From: an uncultured Muribaculaceae bacterium
Lineage (GTDB): Bacteria > Bacteroidota > Bacteroidia > Bacteroidales > Muribaculaceae
Reading direction: 5' to 3'
Assembly (NCBI GenBank): GCA_910579035.1
Contig: CAJTSR010000002.1
Span: 103,322-167,321, forward strand
DNA: 64,000 nt
Below the pieces are notes generated by a model. The model did no database searches and was not told where the DNA came from. It saw nothing but the letters and a program-made list of their open reading frames with translations. Both the position numbers and the translations under genes were made by a program. Positions 19,265 to 28,422 of this stretch are shown piece by piece; the first letter of the stretch is position 1, and each line of letters opens with the position of its first letter.

Positions 19265-20299
19265 ATGACTACAGAAATAGAAATACTGCAATTTCTGCAT
19301 TACAATCCGCTTTCAAAGCGGTCAGATATTTTACCGTCTTTATCCAAACAGATAAGTGAGCGAACTCTTATGCGTATGCTATCCGATTGTGTTGCTAACG
19401 GACACATCGAAGTGATAGGTCGCGGCCCGGCCACCCGTTATCGACTCACACCGCAAGCTCATATAACAATGGAGTTGAATCTCGACACATACTTTGACAA
19501 GGAAGTAGACGAGCGTCAGGTGCAAGAGTCGTTCAATTTTGGACTTATCAATGAAATTCTACCACAGGTTGATTTATTCACCCAGAAGGAATTACAACAA
19601 CTTAATGACGCACAGAAACTTTTCCGTTGGCATCTGTCAGAAATGTCAGATATCGAATACCGTAAAGAGATGGAACGTCTTGGAATCGATCTGTCTTGGA
19701 AATCTTCCCAGATAGAGGGCAACACTTATTCTTTATTAGAAACGGAAAGATTGCTGAAAGAGAAACAGACGGCAAACGGAAAAACAAAGGAAGAAGCCGT
19801 CATGCTACTCAATCACAAGGATGCACTCGACTTTATCCTTGATATGCCGGACTTTCTGAAAGATTTGACTGTTGCCCGTATTGTGGAGATTCATTCCATC
19901 CTCACAAAAGAGTTAGGCGTTGATAGAAACATTCGTCACCGCCGTGTCGGTATCACCGGTACAAAATATACTCCGCTTGACAACGTGTTTCAAATTCGTG
20001 AGGCTCTTGAAGATTCGGCTCGACTCATAAACAGTAAGAGCAATATCTTCGAGAAAGCACTTCTTGCGCTTGTCTTGCTTAGCTACATTCAAGCATTCAC
20101 TGACGGGAATAAACGCACCGCCCGAATTGTGAGCAACGGTATTCTAATAGCCAATGGCTACTGCCCCATATCGTTTCGCACAGTAGACTCGATAGACTAT
20201 AAAAAGGCGATGCTGATGTTTTATGAGCAAAACAATATAGCAGCTTTCAAGCGAATATTCATCGACCAATTCCTCTTCGCCGTCAAAACATATTTTTAG
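19265..20299 (+). CDS. Fic-family protein with N-terminal winged helix and degenerate catalytic motif
   Basis: 344 residues, cytoplasmic. Residues 1-65 look like a winged-helix DNA-binding domain (LSKRSDILPSLSKQISERTLMRML, then a basic wing GRGPATRYRLTP). The Fic core runs from about 120 to 335. It contains the inhibitory-helix motif SSQIEGN (E151), as in self-inhibited class II Fic proteins, and the Fic loop QAFTDGNKRTAR. The catalytic His of HxFx(D/E)GNxRxxR is Gln at 276, so adenylylation by the standard mechanism is unlikely. Base composition is AT-richer than its neighbours, suggesting transfer. It may be a transcriptional regulator that uses a Fic fold as sensor, with the palindromes in its promoter as targets; this is inferred. 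Confidence 0.8.
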   Translation: MTTEIEILQFLHYNPLSKRSDILPSLSKQISERTLMRMLSDCVANGHIEVIGRGPATRYRLTPQAHITMELNLDTYFDKEVDERQVQESFNFGLINEILPQVDLFTQKELQQLNDAQKLFRWHLSEMSDIEYRKEMERLGIDLSWKSSQIEGNTYSLLETERLLKEKQTANGKTKEEAVMLLNHKDALDFILDMPDFLKDLTVARIVEIHSILTKELGVDRNIRHRRVGITGTKYTPLDNVFQIREALEDSARLINSKSNIFEKALLALVLLSYIQAFTDGNKRTARIVSNGILIANGYCPISFRTVDSIDYKKAMLMFYEQNNIAAFKRIFIDQFLFAVKTYF

Positions 20300-20346
20300 A
20301 GGGTGGTTTATGCTTTCGACATAGCAAACCTAAGCTGTCTTATCGG

Positions 20347-20400
20347 CCAAGCTGAGAACTCGCCCATGCCATAAAACACTCACTTAAAGGTGAGGCTTGG
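20347..20400 (+). terminator. Weak nested hairpin after the Fic-family gene
   Basis: CCAAGC (20347-20352) pairs with GCTTGG (20395-20400), and inside it CTCAC (20379-20383) pairs with GTGAG (20390-20394). It may act as a terminator, though a T-run is missing. The rest of the gap 20300-20508 shows only the metG promoter. Confidence 0.3.
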
Positions 20401-20452
20401 GGAATTGGAGTGCATTTATTTTCTTTTACGAGGTTATATCAGAGTTTTTAGT

Positions 20453-20460
20453 TAATTTTG
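20453..20460 (+). promoter_or_regulatory. -7 box upstream of metG
   Basis: TAATTTTG fits TAnnTTTG and would start transcription near 20467, about 42 bases before the ATG. A clear -33 TTTG is absent. Confidence 0.5.
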
Positions 20461-20508
20461 CCATTTGAAAAAAACGACAGCTTATCACCTCTTTAAGCAG
20501 ACATCAAT

Positions 20509-22551
20509 ATGAGCAAAGAATATAAGAGAACACTTATTACCACGGCTCTGCCATATACCAACGGCCCCGTGCACATCGGCCACCTTGCCGGCGTTTATGT
20601 ACCGGCCGACATCTACGCACGCTACCTCCGCCTCGCCGGACGCCCTGTGACACTAATCGGCGGCAGCGACGAACACGGAGTGCCTATCACTCTGAAAGCG
20701 CGTGCCGAAGGAGTGTCGCCCCAAGACATCGTGGACCGCTATCACTCGCTGATTAAGAAATCGTTTGAAGGGCTTGGCATATCGTTCGACATATATTCAC
20801 GCACAACTTCCGACATACATTCGGCCACGGCATCGGAATTTTTCCGCCGCCTGTACGACAACGACCGCTTCATCGAGAAAGAATCGATGCAGCTTTATGA
20901 CGCCGAAGCCGGCCAGTTCCTTGCCGACCGCTATGTGACAGGCGAATGCCCGCACTGCCACAATCCCAAAGCATACGGCGACCAATGCGAGGCCTGCGGC
21001 ACATCGCTGGCTGCCACAGACCTTATCGACCCGCACAGCGCCATCACCGGCAGCGTGCCCGAACTGCGTCCCACCCGCCACTGGTATCTGCCCCTCGACC
21101 GCTGGGAGCCGGCCCTTCGCGAATGGATTCTCGAAGGCCACAAGGAGTGGAAGAGCAATGTTTACGGCCAGTGCAAATCCTGGCTCGACATGGGCCTGCA
21201 GCCCCGCGCCGTGAGCCGCGACCTGTCGTGGGGTGTCCCCGTGCCTGTGGAAGGCGCCGAGGGCAAGGTTCTCTATGTGTGGTTCGACGCTCCCATCGGA
21301 TACATATCGAATACCAAGGAGCTGATGCCCGACAGTTGGGAAACATGGTGGAAAGACCCTGAAACACGCATTATCAACTTCATAGGCAAGGATAACATCG
21401 TGTTCCACTGCATCGTGTTCCCTGCCATGCTTATGGCCTACGGCGACGGCTTCCAGCTGCCCGACAATGTTCCGGCCAACGAGTTTCTGAACCTCGAAGG
21501 CGACAAAATATCGACCTCGCGCAACTGGGCCGTGTGGCTCCACGAATATCTCGAGGACTTCCCCGGCAAGCAGGACGTTCTACGCTACGTGCTCACGGCC
21601 AACGCTCCCGAAACCAAGGACAACGACTTCACATGGCGCGATTTCCAAGCCCGCAACAACAACGAGCTTGTAGCCATTCTCGGCAACTTTGTGAACCGCG
21701 TCATAGTGCTAACGCATAAGTACTTCGACGGTGTTGTTCCGGCATCGGGGCAGCTCGAGCCTGTCGACGAAGCCGCATTCACCGATATGGAGGCGTTCAA
21801 GGCTTCGCTCACCGACAATCTCGAGAACTTCCACTTCCGCGAAGCGTTGAAAGACGCCATGGGCTTTGCCCGAATGGGCAACAAATATCTGCAGGATACC
21901 GAACCGTGGAAAGTATGGAAAGAAAATCCCGGCCGCGTAGCCACAGTGATAAACACCTGTTTGCAGATATGCGCGTCGATAGCAGTGGCGATGGAACCGT
22001 TTATGCCATTCATGAGTTCCAAACTCGCCGGAATCCTCGGACTCTCCGAACTGAAATGGGACGAGGTTGGCACACGTCCTCTGCAGGAAGGCACCAAGAT
22101 AGGCCAGCCCGAACTGCTGTTTGAAAAAATAAGCGACGAAACCATACAGGCCCAGACCGACCGCCTCGAAAACATAAAGAAAGAAAACGCTATCCGCAAT
22201 TTCAAGCCCGGCGAGGTGAAGCCGGAAATAACAATAGAGCAATTCGGCCAGATAGACCTCCGGGTAGGCACCGTGCTTACTTGCGAGCGCGTCAAGAAAT
22301 CGGACAAACTGCTTAAATTCAGCATCGACGACGGAACCGGCACTCCCCGCACCATCGTCTCCGGGATAGCGCGCCAATATGCACCCGAAGAACTGGTAGG
22401 ACGCCAGATTGTGTTTGTTGCCAACCTCGCGCCGGCCAAAATCCGAGGCGTCGAATCACAAGGCATGATACTGTCGGCTCTCAATGCCGACGGCTCTCTC
22501 GCCGTGGTAGCACCCACAGCGCAAATCAGCCCGGGAGCATCTGTAAGTTAA
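20509..22551 (+). CDS. metG: Methionyl-tRNA synthetase
   Basis: 680 residues; charges tRNA-Met in the cytoplasm. The HIGH motif is at residues 22-25 (PVHIGHLAG), the zinc knuckle starts near residue 147 (CPHCHNPKAYGDQCEACG), and the KMSKS-type loop is KISTS near 332. The last 110 residues are an EMAP/Trbp111-type tRNA-binding domain (IDLRVGTVLTCERVKKSDKLLKF), which makes this the long dimeric form of the enzyme. ansA follows 21 bases later, so the genes from metG to the flippase may be co-transcribed. Confidence 0.98.
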   Translation: MSKEYKRTLITTALPYTNGPVHIGHLAGVYVPADIYARYLRLAGRPVTLIGGSDEHGVPITLKARAEGVSPQDIVDRYHSLIKKSFEGLGISFDIYSRTTSDIHSATASEFFRRLYDNDRFIEKESMQLYDAEAGQFLADRYVTGECPHCHNPKAYGDQCEACGTSLAATDLIDPHSAITGSVPELRPTRHWYLPLDRWEPALREWILEGHKEWKSNVYGQCKSWLDMGLQPRAVSRDLSWGVPVPVEGAEGKVLYVWFDAPIGYISNTKELMPDSWETWWKDPETRIINFIGKDNIVFHCIVFPAMLMAYGDGFQLPDNVPANEFLNLEGDKISTSRNWAVWLHEYLEDFPGKQDVLRYVLTANAPETKDNDFTWRDFQARNNNELVAILGNFVNRVIVLTHKYFDGVVPASGQLEPVDEAAFTDMEAFKASLTDNLENFHFREALKDAMGFARMGNKYLQDTEPWKVWKENPGRVATVINTCLQICASIAVAMEPFMPFMSSKLAGILGLSELKWDEVGTRPLQEGTKIGQPELLFEKISDETIQAQTDRLENIKKENAIRNFKPGEVKPEITIEQFGQIDLRVGTVLTCERVKKSDKLLKFSIDDGTGTPRTIVSGIARQYAPEELVGRQIVFVANLAPAKIRGVESQGMILSALNADGSLAVVAPTAQISPGASVS

Positions 22552-22572
22552 CCAATCTTTTAAGTCAGCGCC

Positions 22573-23601
22573 ATGAAACCACGAATCCTCATAGTGTACA
22601 CCGGTGGTACAATAGGAATGATAGAGGACCCTAAAACAAAAGCCCTCAAACCATTCAACTTCGACCATCTGATTGAGAACGTTCCGAAAATCAAGATGCT
22701 CGATTATGAAATCGATCATATCCAGTTTCCGAAACCTATCGATTCGTCGGATATGAACGTGCAGCACTGGCATGCCATAGTGCGCAGTATCGCCGACAAC
22801 TACGACAGCTACGACGGATTTGTGGTACTTCACGGCACCGACACGATGGCTTACACGGCATCGGCGCTGTCGTTTATGCTCGGAAACCTGCACAAGCCTG
22901 TGATAATCACAGGCTCGCAGCTCCCTATCGGAGAAGTGCGAACCGACGGCGAGGAAAACCTCATAACAGCGCTCCAGATCGCTGCCGACCGCGACCGCTA
23001 CGGCAAGCCCACGGTGCGCGAAGTTGCGATACTGTTCGAGAACTACCTTTGGCGAGGCAACCGCTCCACCAAGCGTTCGGCCGACAATTTCAATGCTTTC
23101 AAAAGCAACAATTATCCCGAACTTGCCAAAATAGGCCTCGGCATATACTTCCAACGCGAGGCACTGCGCAAAATCGAGGTAGAAAAACCGCTTGAGCCGC
23201 ACTATGAACTCGACACGCACATTATGTCGCTCGACCTTTTCCCCGGTCTTAACGAGGAAATACTGCGCCACCAGCTTGCCACGCCCGGCGTGAAAGGCAT
23301 CGTACTGCGTTCTTACGGCGCAGGCAACGCCCCCACCTCGCCATGGTTTGTCAATGCAATACGCGAAGCCGTAGAACGCGGAATAGTGATACTGAACGTA
23401 ACACAATGCGTCAACGGCAGCGTGCACCCCGAGCGCTACGAAGCCGGCGACATTCTCGCCGGCACCGGCGTGGTATCGGGCCATGACATAACGTTTGAAG
23501 CCGCCGTGACAAAGATGATGTATCTTTTCGGCCTCGGACTTCCTCCGAAAGAAGTAGCGCGCCAGATAGCTATACCAATCGCAGGCGAGCTGACAGTATA
23601 A
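22573..23601 (+). CDS. ansA: Type I (cytoplasmic) L-asparaginase
   Basis: 342 residues with no signal peptide. The two catalytic threonine signatures are present: YTGGTIGM near residue 9 and LHGTDTMAYTASAL near residue 91, plus the conserved ITGSQLPIGEVRTDG. It hydrolyses asparagine to aspartate and ammonia. Length and absence of a signal fit E. coli AnsA rather than periplasmic AnsB. Confidence 0.93.
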   Translation: MKPRILIVYTGGTIGMIEDPKTKALKPFNFDHLIENVPKIKMLDYEIDHIQFPKPIDSSDMNVQHWHAIVRSIADNYDSYDGFVVLHGTDTMAYTASALSFMLGNLHKPVIITGSQLPIGEVRTDGEENLITALQIAADRDRYGKPTVREVAILFENYLWRGNRSTKRSADNFNAFKSNNYPELAKIGLGIYFQREALRKIEVEKPLEPHYELDTHIMSLDLFPGLNEEILRHQLATPGVKGIVLRSYGAGNAPTSPWFVNAIREAVERGIVILNVTQCVNGSVHPERYEAGDILAGTGVVSGHDITFEAAVTKMMYLFGLGLPPKEVARQIAIPIAGELTV

Positions 23602-23613
23602 CAGTCTAATAGA

Positions 23614-23952
23614 ATGCGTATAAAGCACTTGCTCATCACAGCCCTCACCCTTGCGGCACTATGTCCGGCGCTGCCCGCATATGCGGCCGGAAGGGCGCCT
23701 GTGTGGGAAGTGGTAGAGCTGCGCGACCCGAAGCCGGACAGTGCGCAACGCGCCGAAGGCCCGGAAGTCGAGATACGCGAAAAATACGTATACATATCCA
23801 CAGAGCACGCTGAAACAGTGCGCGTATACACTATCCTCGGCCAGCTTGTGACGCAGAAAGAGATACAGCCCGGCACCATAAGGCTGCAACTGCCCACGCG
23901 CGGTGTGTATATACTTAAAACCGACACCGCCACGCTGCGAATCAACCTTTGA
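23614..23952 (+). CDS. Small secreted protein resembling a stand-alone type A sorting domain
   Basis: 112 residues with a clear Sec signal (MRIKHLLITALTLAALCPALPAYA). The mature part is one beta-rich unit, VYISTEHAETVRVYTILG then GQLVTQKEI and GVYILKTDTATLRINL. This pattern of a conserved G, strand, GxYxL and a final strand resembles the C-terminal sorting domain of type IX secretion cargo, but with no passenger in front of it. Such short proteins are seen in Bacteroidales, but I know no function. It begins 12 bases after ansA. Confidence 0.6.
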   Translation: MRIKHLLITALTLAALCPALPAYAAGRAPVWEVVELRDPKPDSAQRAEGPEVEIREKYVYISTEHAETVRVYTILGQLVTQKEIQPGTIRLQLPTRGVYILKTDTATLRINL

Positions 23953-24019
23953 GCCGTGTCCGTGTTACAATGTTAACAGAAGGTTCGGGAACTGCGAACC
24001 GCATCGAAATTCCGAAGGT

Positions 24020-24463
24020 ATGGAAAATCTGAAAATACGAGTTATAAACACATCAGGCAATCCTCTCCCCGAATATGCCACGGCATCGTCCGCAGGCATG
24101 GACATACGCGCTATGCTCGGCGAGCCTGTAGTACTGATGCCGGGGCAGCGAACCCTCGTGCCCACAGGACTTAAAGTAGAGATTCCCGACGGCTACGAAA
24201 TGCAACTGCGTCCCCGCAGCGGCCTTGCCCTGCGCAGCGGCATAACGCTTGTAAATACCCCCGGCACCATCGATGCGGATTACCGTGGCGAGATAGGCGT
24301 GATATTAATCAACCTGTCGCAAGAGCCTTTTACAATCAATCCCGGCGAACGCATATGCCAGGCCGTGGTGGCACCCGTGGTACACATAGAGTGGGAAGAA
24401 GCCTCCGACCTTACAGAAAGCGAAAGAGGCGCGGGCGGATTCGGACATAGCGGAACAAAATGA
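24020..24463 (+). CDS. dut: Deoxyuridine 5'-triphosphate nucleotidohydrolase
   Basis: 147 residues from the ATG at 24020 (MENLKIRVINTSGNPLPEYA); the frame is open further left but that part is not dUTPase-like. The five family motifs are seen: AGMDIRA, RPRSGLALRSG, NTPGTIDADYRGEIGVILIN, GERICQAV and the C-terminal lid RGAGGFGHSG. It hydrolyses dUTP to dUMP as a trimer. The stop overlaps the next start (ATGA). The order dut, TPR, DUF4292, M23 recurs in Bacteroides genomes. Confidence 0.96.
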   Translation: MENLKIRVINTSGNPLPEYATASSAGMDIRAMLGEPVVLMPGQRTLVPTGLKVEIPDGYEMQLRPRSGLALRSGITLVNTPGTIDADYRGEIGVILINLSQEPFTINPGERICQAVVAPVVHIEWEEASDLTESERGAGGFGHSGTK

Positions 24464-26259
24464 GAATACATCACTCCATATCCTTAATCATTCTTGCGGC
24501 CACCGCATTGGCATGCGCCCTTGCTGCCGGTGCGGCCAGACCGGCAACCGACACCGAGGCCGACCGCCGCAAGGCCGAGTACATATTCCTCGAAGCGGCC
24601 AACGCATACGAGGACAAGCGCTTCGATGATTATTTCATGCTTCTGAGGCGTGCATCGCTGCTCGACCCCGCTGATCCCTACATAGCCGGCAGCCTTGCTG
24701 AAACACAGCTTACAAACCGCACAAGCGACTCAGCCACAATAGAATCAGCTTACAGCGCCCTCGGACGCAGATGGCTGGCCGCGCCCGCCGACGAGCACTA
24801 TGCCGCACTATACGCCTCGGTGGCCAAAGACCTCGGACGCATCGACGACGTGATAAAGGTATGGAGCACTCTCGACAGCCTGTCGCCACAGCGCACGGAT
24901 CCGGCTATGAATCTTGCTTCGGCCCTGCTTGCCCGTTCTCAGGCCAAAGCCGATACCGCCGACTACAACCGCGCTATGGCAATATACCACCGGCTTCAGA
25001 AAGGTGTGAAGGGCAGCATTCCTCTGGCAAGCAGGAAGATATATGCCTACGCCATGCGCAACGACACTGCCGCCGTTGTGGCCGAACTCGAGCGCCTTGC
25101 CGAGGAAGCTCCTGCCGACATTCAGGCCAACCTCGTGATAGGCAGCGTGTTCGGCTCATTCCAGATGCCGGACTCAGCCCTGCGCTATTTCGACCGCGCC
25201 TGCGAGCTTGACTCTACCAACGGGATGGTGTACCTCGCAAGAGCCGACTTCTTCCAGCAGCGCGGCGACAGCGCGGCATACGACCGCGAGGTATTCCGTG
25301 CCCTCGAATCGCCCGAACTCGAATTCGAGCCTAAGTTCCAACTCCTGAGCGATTATGTGGTTAAATTGTACTCCGATACCGCGCAAAGGCCACGCATCGA
25401 CCAACTCTTCGAGATACTGCAAGTTGTGAATCCGGGCGAAGCCCCTCTTCACGCATTCTACGGGGCCTACAAGGCCACCGTCGACGAACTTCCTGCAGCA
25501 GCCGAGCAATACGGCTATTCGCTCGACCTCGATCCTGAAAACGAAGAAGTGTGGCAGAATCTCGCATCGGTGTACAGCACAATGGGACAGACCGACAAAG
25601 TAAGCGAAACCTGCCTCGCGGCATCTGCCCGTTTCCCCGGCAATCCTTATTTCAGATTTATGGCAGCATCGGCTTTCACAATGCAAAAACAGCAAGACAA
25701 AGCTCTCGCCGTGCTCGACAGCCTCGATGTCGAATCGCTGCCTACCGACCGCCTGCGCTCAGTGTACTATGCCACCCGAGGCGACATTCTTTACAGCAAA
25801 GAAGATTCCGACAGCGCGTTTGCCGAATACAACAAAGCCATAGAGCTTGACCCCGAGAACTATATGGCCATGAACAACGCCGCATACTATATGGCCGTAA
25901 AGGGCAAGAATCTCGACAAGGCCGAGCTTTACTCCTCGATAGCCACGGCGGGCGAGCCCGACAACACCACCTACCTCGACACGCAGGCATGGGTGATGTT
26001 CAAGAAAAAGGAATTTAAGAAAGCACGTGAAATAATCGACAAGGCCTTGGCTCTCTACGGACTGATTGAAACGGAATCAGAGAAAAAGGCCGACGACGAG
26101 CCTTCGTCCGAGATATTCGACCACGCCGGCGACATATACTTTATGACAGGAGATCCCAAGGAAGCTCTCGAATTTTGGAAAGAAGCCCTCGAACTCGACC
26201 CGGACAATGCTTCGATAAAGAAAAAAGTAGATAACAAGGCCTATTTCTTTGAAGAATGA
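24460..26259 (+). CDS. Exported tetratricopeptide-repeat protein
   Basis: 599 residues with an N-terminal signal (MRIHHSISLIILAATALACALAAGAA). TPR motifs run through most of the chain. The clearest are at the C-terminal end, for example SAFAEYNKAIELDPENYMAMNNAAYYM, AELYSSIATAGEPDNTTYLDTQAWVMF and PKEALEFWKEALELDPDNASI. It is probably a periplasmic or outer-membrane-associated scaffold. Four-base overlaps with dut before it and the DUF4292 gene after it show tight co-translation. Confidence 0.85.
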   Translation: MRIHHSISLIILAATALACALAAGAARPATDTEADRRKAEYIFLEAANAYEDKRFDDYFMLLRRASLLDPADPYIAGSLAETQLTNRTSDSATIESAYSALGRRWLAAPADEHYAALYASVAKDLGRIDDVIKVWSTLDSLSPQRTDPAMNLASALLARSQAKADTADYNRAMAIYHRLQKGVKGSIPLASRKIYAYAMRNDTAAVVAELERLAEEAPADIQANLVIGSVFGSFQMPDSALRYFDRACELDSTNGMVYLARADFFQQRGDSAAYDREVFRALESPELEFEPKFQLLSDYVVKLYSDTAQRPRIDQLFEILQVVNPGEAPLHAFYGAYKATVDELPAAAEQYGYSLDLDPENEEVWQNLASVYSTMGQTDKVSETCLAASARFPGNPYFRFMAASAFTMQKQQDKALAVLDSLDVESLPTDRLRSVYYATRGDILYSKEDSDSAFAEYNKAIELDPENYMAMNNAAYYMAVKGKNLDKAELYSSIATAGEPDNTTYLDTQAWVMFKKKEFKKAREIIDKALALYGLIETESEKKADDEPSSEIFDHAGDIYFMTGDPKEALEFWKEALELDPDNASIKKKVDNKAYFFEE

Positions 26260-27125
26260 ATATGAAATACAAAGTATATCTTATAGCACTTCTCGGACTG
26301 GCCCTCCTAAGCCTTGGCAGCTGCCGCAGCAGCAAATCAGCGGCAGGACACAAAGAAAGCACCACCGGGCAAAGCACTGAGAAAGACCTCCGGGCATACC
26401 TCGGCAACATTTGCAGCCAATACGGCGACTGGACCGACGTGAGCATGCCCGTGAAAATAGAACTGCAGGCACCGAAGCGTTTTTCCGTATCAGGAAAAGC
26501 CTCCATGGTCCGTGGCAAATCTCTTGATTTCTCTCTAAGGTTTCTCGGCATGGAGGTCGCCAGCCTGAAAGCAGACCGCGATTCCGTGTACGTGCTGTAT
26601 AAGTTAGAAAAGATAGCCTTTGCCGAATCCATCGCACGCATATCGGAAGCCTACGGTTTCGACCTTGAAGACCTCCAGTGCCTCCTTTTGGGTCGTATGT
26701 TCGTTCCCGGCAAGGGGCAGGCCCCGGTTTCGGCCGCAGCATCATTCTTATGCTCGCTTGCCTCGGATGGAGCCAAATGGTATGCAGAGCCCAAGAAACA
26801 GACCCGAGGAGCACATTGGCAGTACGTGTGCTCGCTTCCACAAGACGGCAATAAAGCCGAAGTGACCGGCATAGAGGTGAACGCAAGCGCCGGGGGAAGA
26901 TTCGACGCCACTTACGGCAATTTCGCCGCAACCGAGGTCGGACCTGTGGCGGAAGATGTGGAAGTATCCGGGTCCTTACGCTCGCAGAAAATAAGACTCG
27001 CCCTGCATTGGAATACCGGCAGAGCCTCTTGGAACAAAGGTATAGCGCCGACAAGCGGCAGTATTCCCAAAGGATACAAACGCATAAGCATCGACCAACT
27101 TAACAAAGCCTTGAAATCTCTATAA
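26256..27125 (+). CDS. DUF4292 lipoprotein
   Basis: 289 residues with a lipoprotein signal (MKYKVYLIALLGLALLSLGSC, if read from the second Met at 26262). The mature protein is beta-rich, with PVKIELQAPKRFSVSGKASMVRGKSLDFSLRFLGMEVASLKADRDSVYVL. This resembles DUF4292 and, distantly, LolA/LolB-like open barrels that hold lipid. It sits in the conserved block dut-TPR-DUF4292-EnvC, which suggests an envelope job. Function is unproven. Confidence 0.75.
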   Translation: MNMKYKVYLIALLGLALLSLGSCRSSKSAAGHKESTTGQSTEKDLRAYLGNICSQYGDWTDVSMPVKIELQAPKRFSVSGKASMVRGKSLDFSLRFLGMEVASLKADRDSVYVLYKLEKIAFAESIARISEAYGFDLEDLQCLLLGRMFVPGKGQAPVSAAASFLCSLASDGAKWYAEPKKQTRGAHWQYVCSLPQDGNKAEVTGIEVNASAGGRFDATYGNFAATEVGPVAEDVEVSGSLRSQKIRLALHWNTGRASWNKGIAPTSGSIPKGYKRISIDQLNKALKSL

Positions 27126-27134
27126 TCCACCCCC

Positions 27135-28412
27135 ATGCGCCTGCTTTCTCTTTTACTGCTGCTGACTCTCTTCGTACTCCCCGAGGCTGAAAGCCGCACG
27201 CGTCGTAACTCGAACACAGTGCGCAAGGAACGCTCGGCGACCGAACGTAAAATCAAGGAAACACGCCGCCAGATAAACGCCAATCTCGACGACACGCGCC
27301 GCGAGCTGAACAGGCTAACAGGACTCGAAGGCGAGATGAGGCGGCAGGACAAGGACATACGCGCAATGCAGCGCCGGGTCGACTCTCTGCGTGCCGCGGC
27401 CAAAATGATTGCCGACAGTGTGGCAGAAGCCAACACACGTGTCGAAAAACTGCGAGCCTCCAGAGCCGACGCCCTTCGCGCGCTCAGACGCCAGCGCCAG
27501 ACAGCCAATTCGGCCACGGCGTTCATATTTTCTTCGGAAAATTTCGCGCAGGCATACAGACGCACGCGCTACCTCAAAGAGCTACAGCAATGGCAGGACA
27601 GTTCGGCTGTGCGACTGGCTGCGGCTGCCCGTGTACTCGAAGGCCGCAAGGCGCGGCTCGACTCCACCAAAACGCGCCTCGGAATGTCGCTCGACACCAT
27701 GCGCGCCACCCGTCGCGGACTCGACGAAAACACACGCGCGGCAAAGGTGCTTGTAGCATCATTGAAAAAGCAGGGACGAAATCTGAACAAGGTACTCGAA
27801 ACTCAAAAAAAGCAGGCCGAGAAACTCGACCGCGAGCTTAACCGCATAATCGAGGAAGAAGCACGCGCCGCCGCCGAGGAGGCCCGCCGACAGAAAGAAC
27901 GCGAGGAAGCCGCCCGCAAGGCCCGTGCCGACGGAAAGCCCGTGCCGGAAGAACCGGCCGCACCGGTACATTCGGCAAACGAAGGCAAATCGTTTGCCGA
28001 GCTAAAGGGCAAACTGCCCCTGCCGCTCGACCGCAAAGCCAACATCGTGTCCACATTCGGCCGCCAAAGCCACAGCGAATACTCCAAAGTGCAGGTGCAG
28101 AACAACGGCATCGATTTTGAAACCAGTCCGGGCGCATCTGCCCGCGCCGTACACTCCGGCACCGTGACCATGGTGATTGTGATGGAGGGCTACCACAATG
28201 TGGTACTGCTCCGCCATGGAGAATACCTCACTGTATATGCAGGCCTCTCGGACCTGCGGGTGCGCAAAGGACAGAAAATAGCGGCAGGCGAACTGCTCGG
28301 CACCGTATACTCCGATGCTGCCGACGGCAACCGCACACGCCTACACTTTGAAGTACGCCACGAGAAAGAAAAGCTGAACCCGGCGCAGTGGCTCGCCCCG
28401 TCGGCCCGCTAA
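27135..28412 (+). CDS. EnvC-like murein hydrolase activator, degenerate M23/LytM domain
   Basis: 425 residues with a signal peptide (MRLLSLLLLLTLFVLPEAES). A long coiled coil rich in Arg, Glu and Lys covers about residues 20-275, and the LytM domain covers about 300-425. The zinc ligands are mostly lost: the HxxxD position reads NNGIDFE and the distal His position reads VYAGL, with only LHFEVRH kept. That pattern is typical of EnvC and NlpD, which activate amidases and do not cut peptidoglycan themselves. It likely acts in the periplasm during cell separation. Confidence 0.85.
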   Translation: MRLLSLLLLLTLFVLPEAESRTRRNSNTVRKERSATERKIKETRRQINANLDDTRRELNRLTGLEGEMRRQDKDIRAMQRRVDSLRAAAKMIADSVAEANTRVEKLRASRADALRALRRQRQTANSATAFIFSSENFAQAYRRTRYLKELQQWQDSSAVRLAAAARVLEGRKARLDSTKTRLGMSLDTMRATRRGLDENTRAAKVLVASLKKQGRNLNKVLETQKKQAEKLDRELNRIIEEEARAAAEEARRQKEREEAARKARADGKPVPEEPAAPVHSANEGKSFAELKGKLPLPLDRKANIVSTFGRQSHSEYSKVQVQNNGIDFETSPGASARAVHSGTVTMVIVMEGYHNVVLLRHGEYLTVYAGLSDLRVRKGQKIAAGELLGTVYSDAADGNRTRLHFEVRHEKEKLNPAQWLAPSAR

Positions 28413-28422
28413 CACGCCGCCT

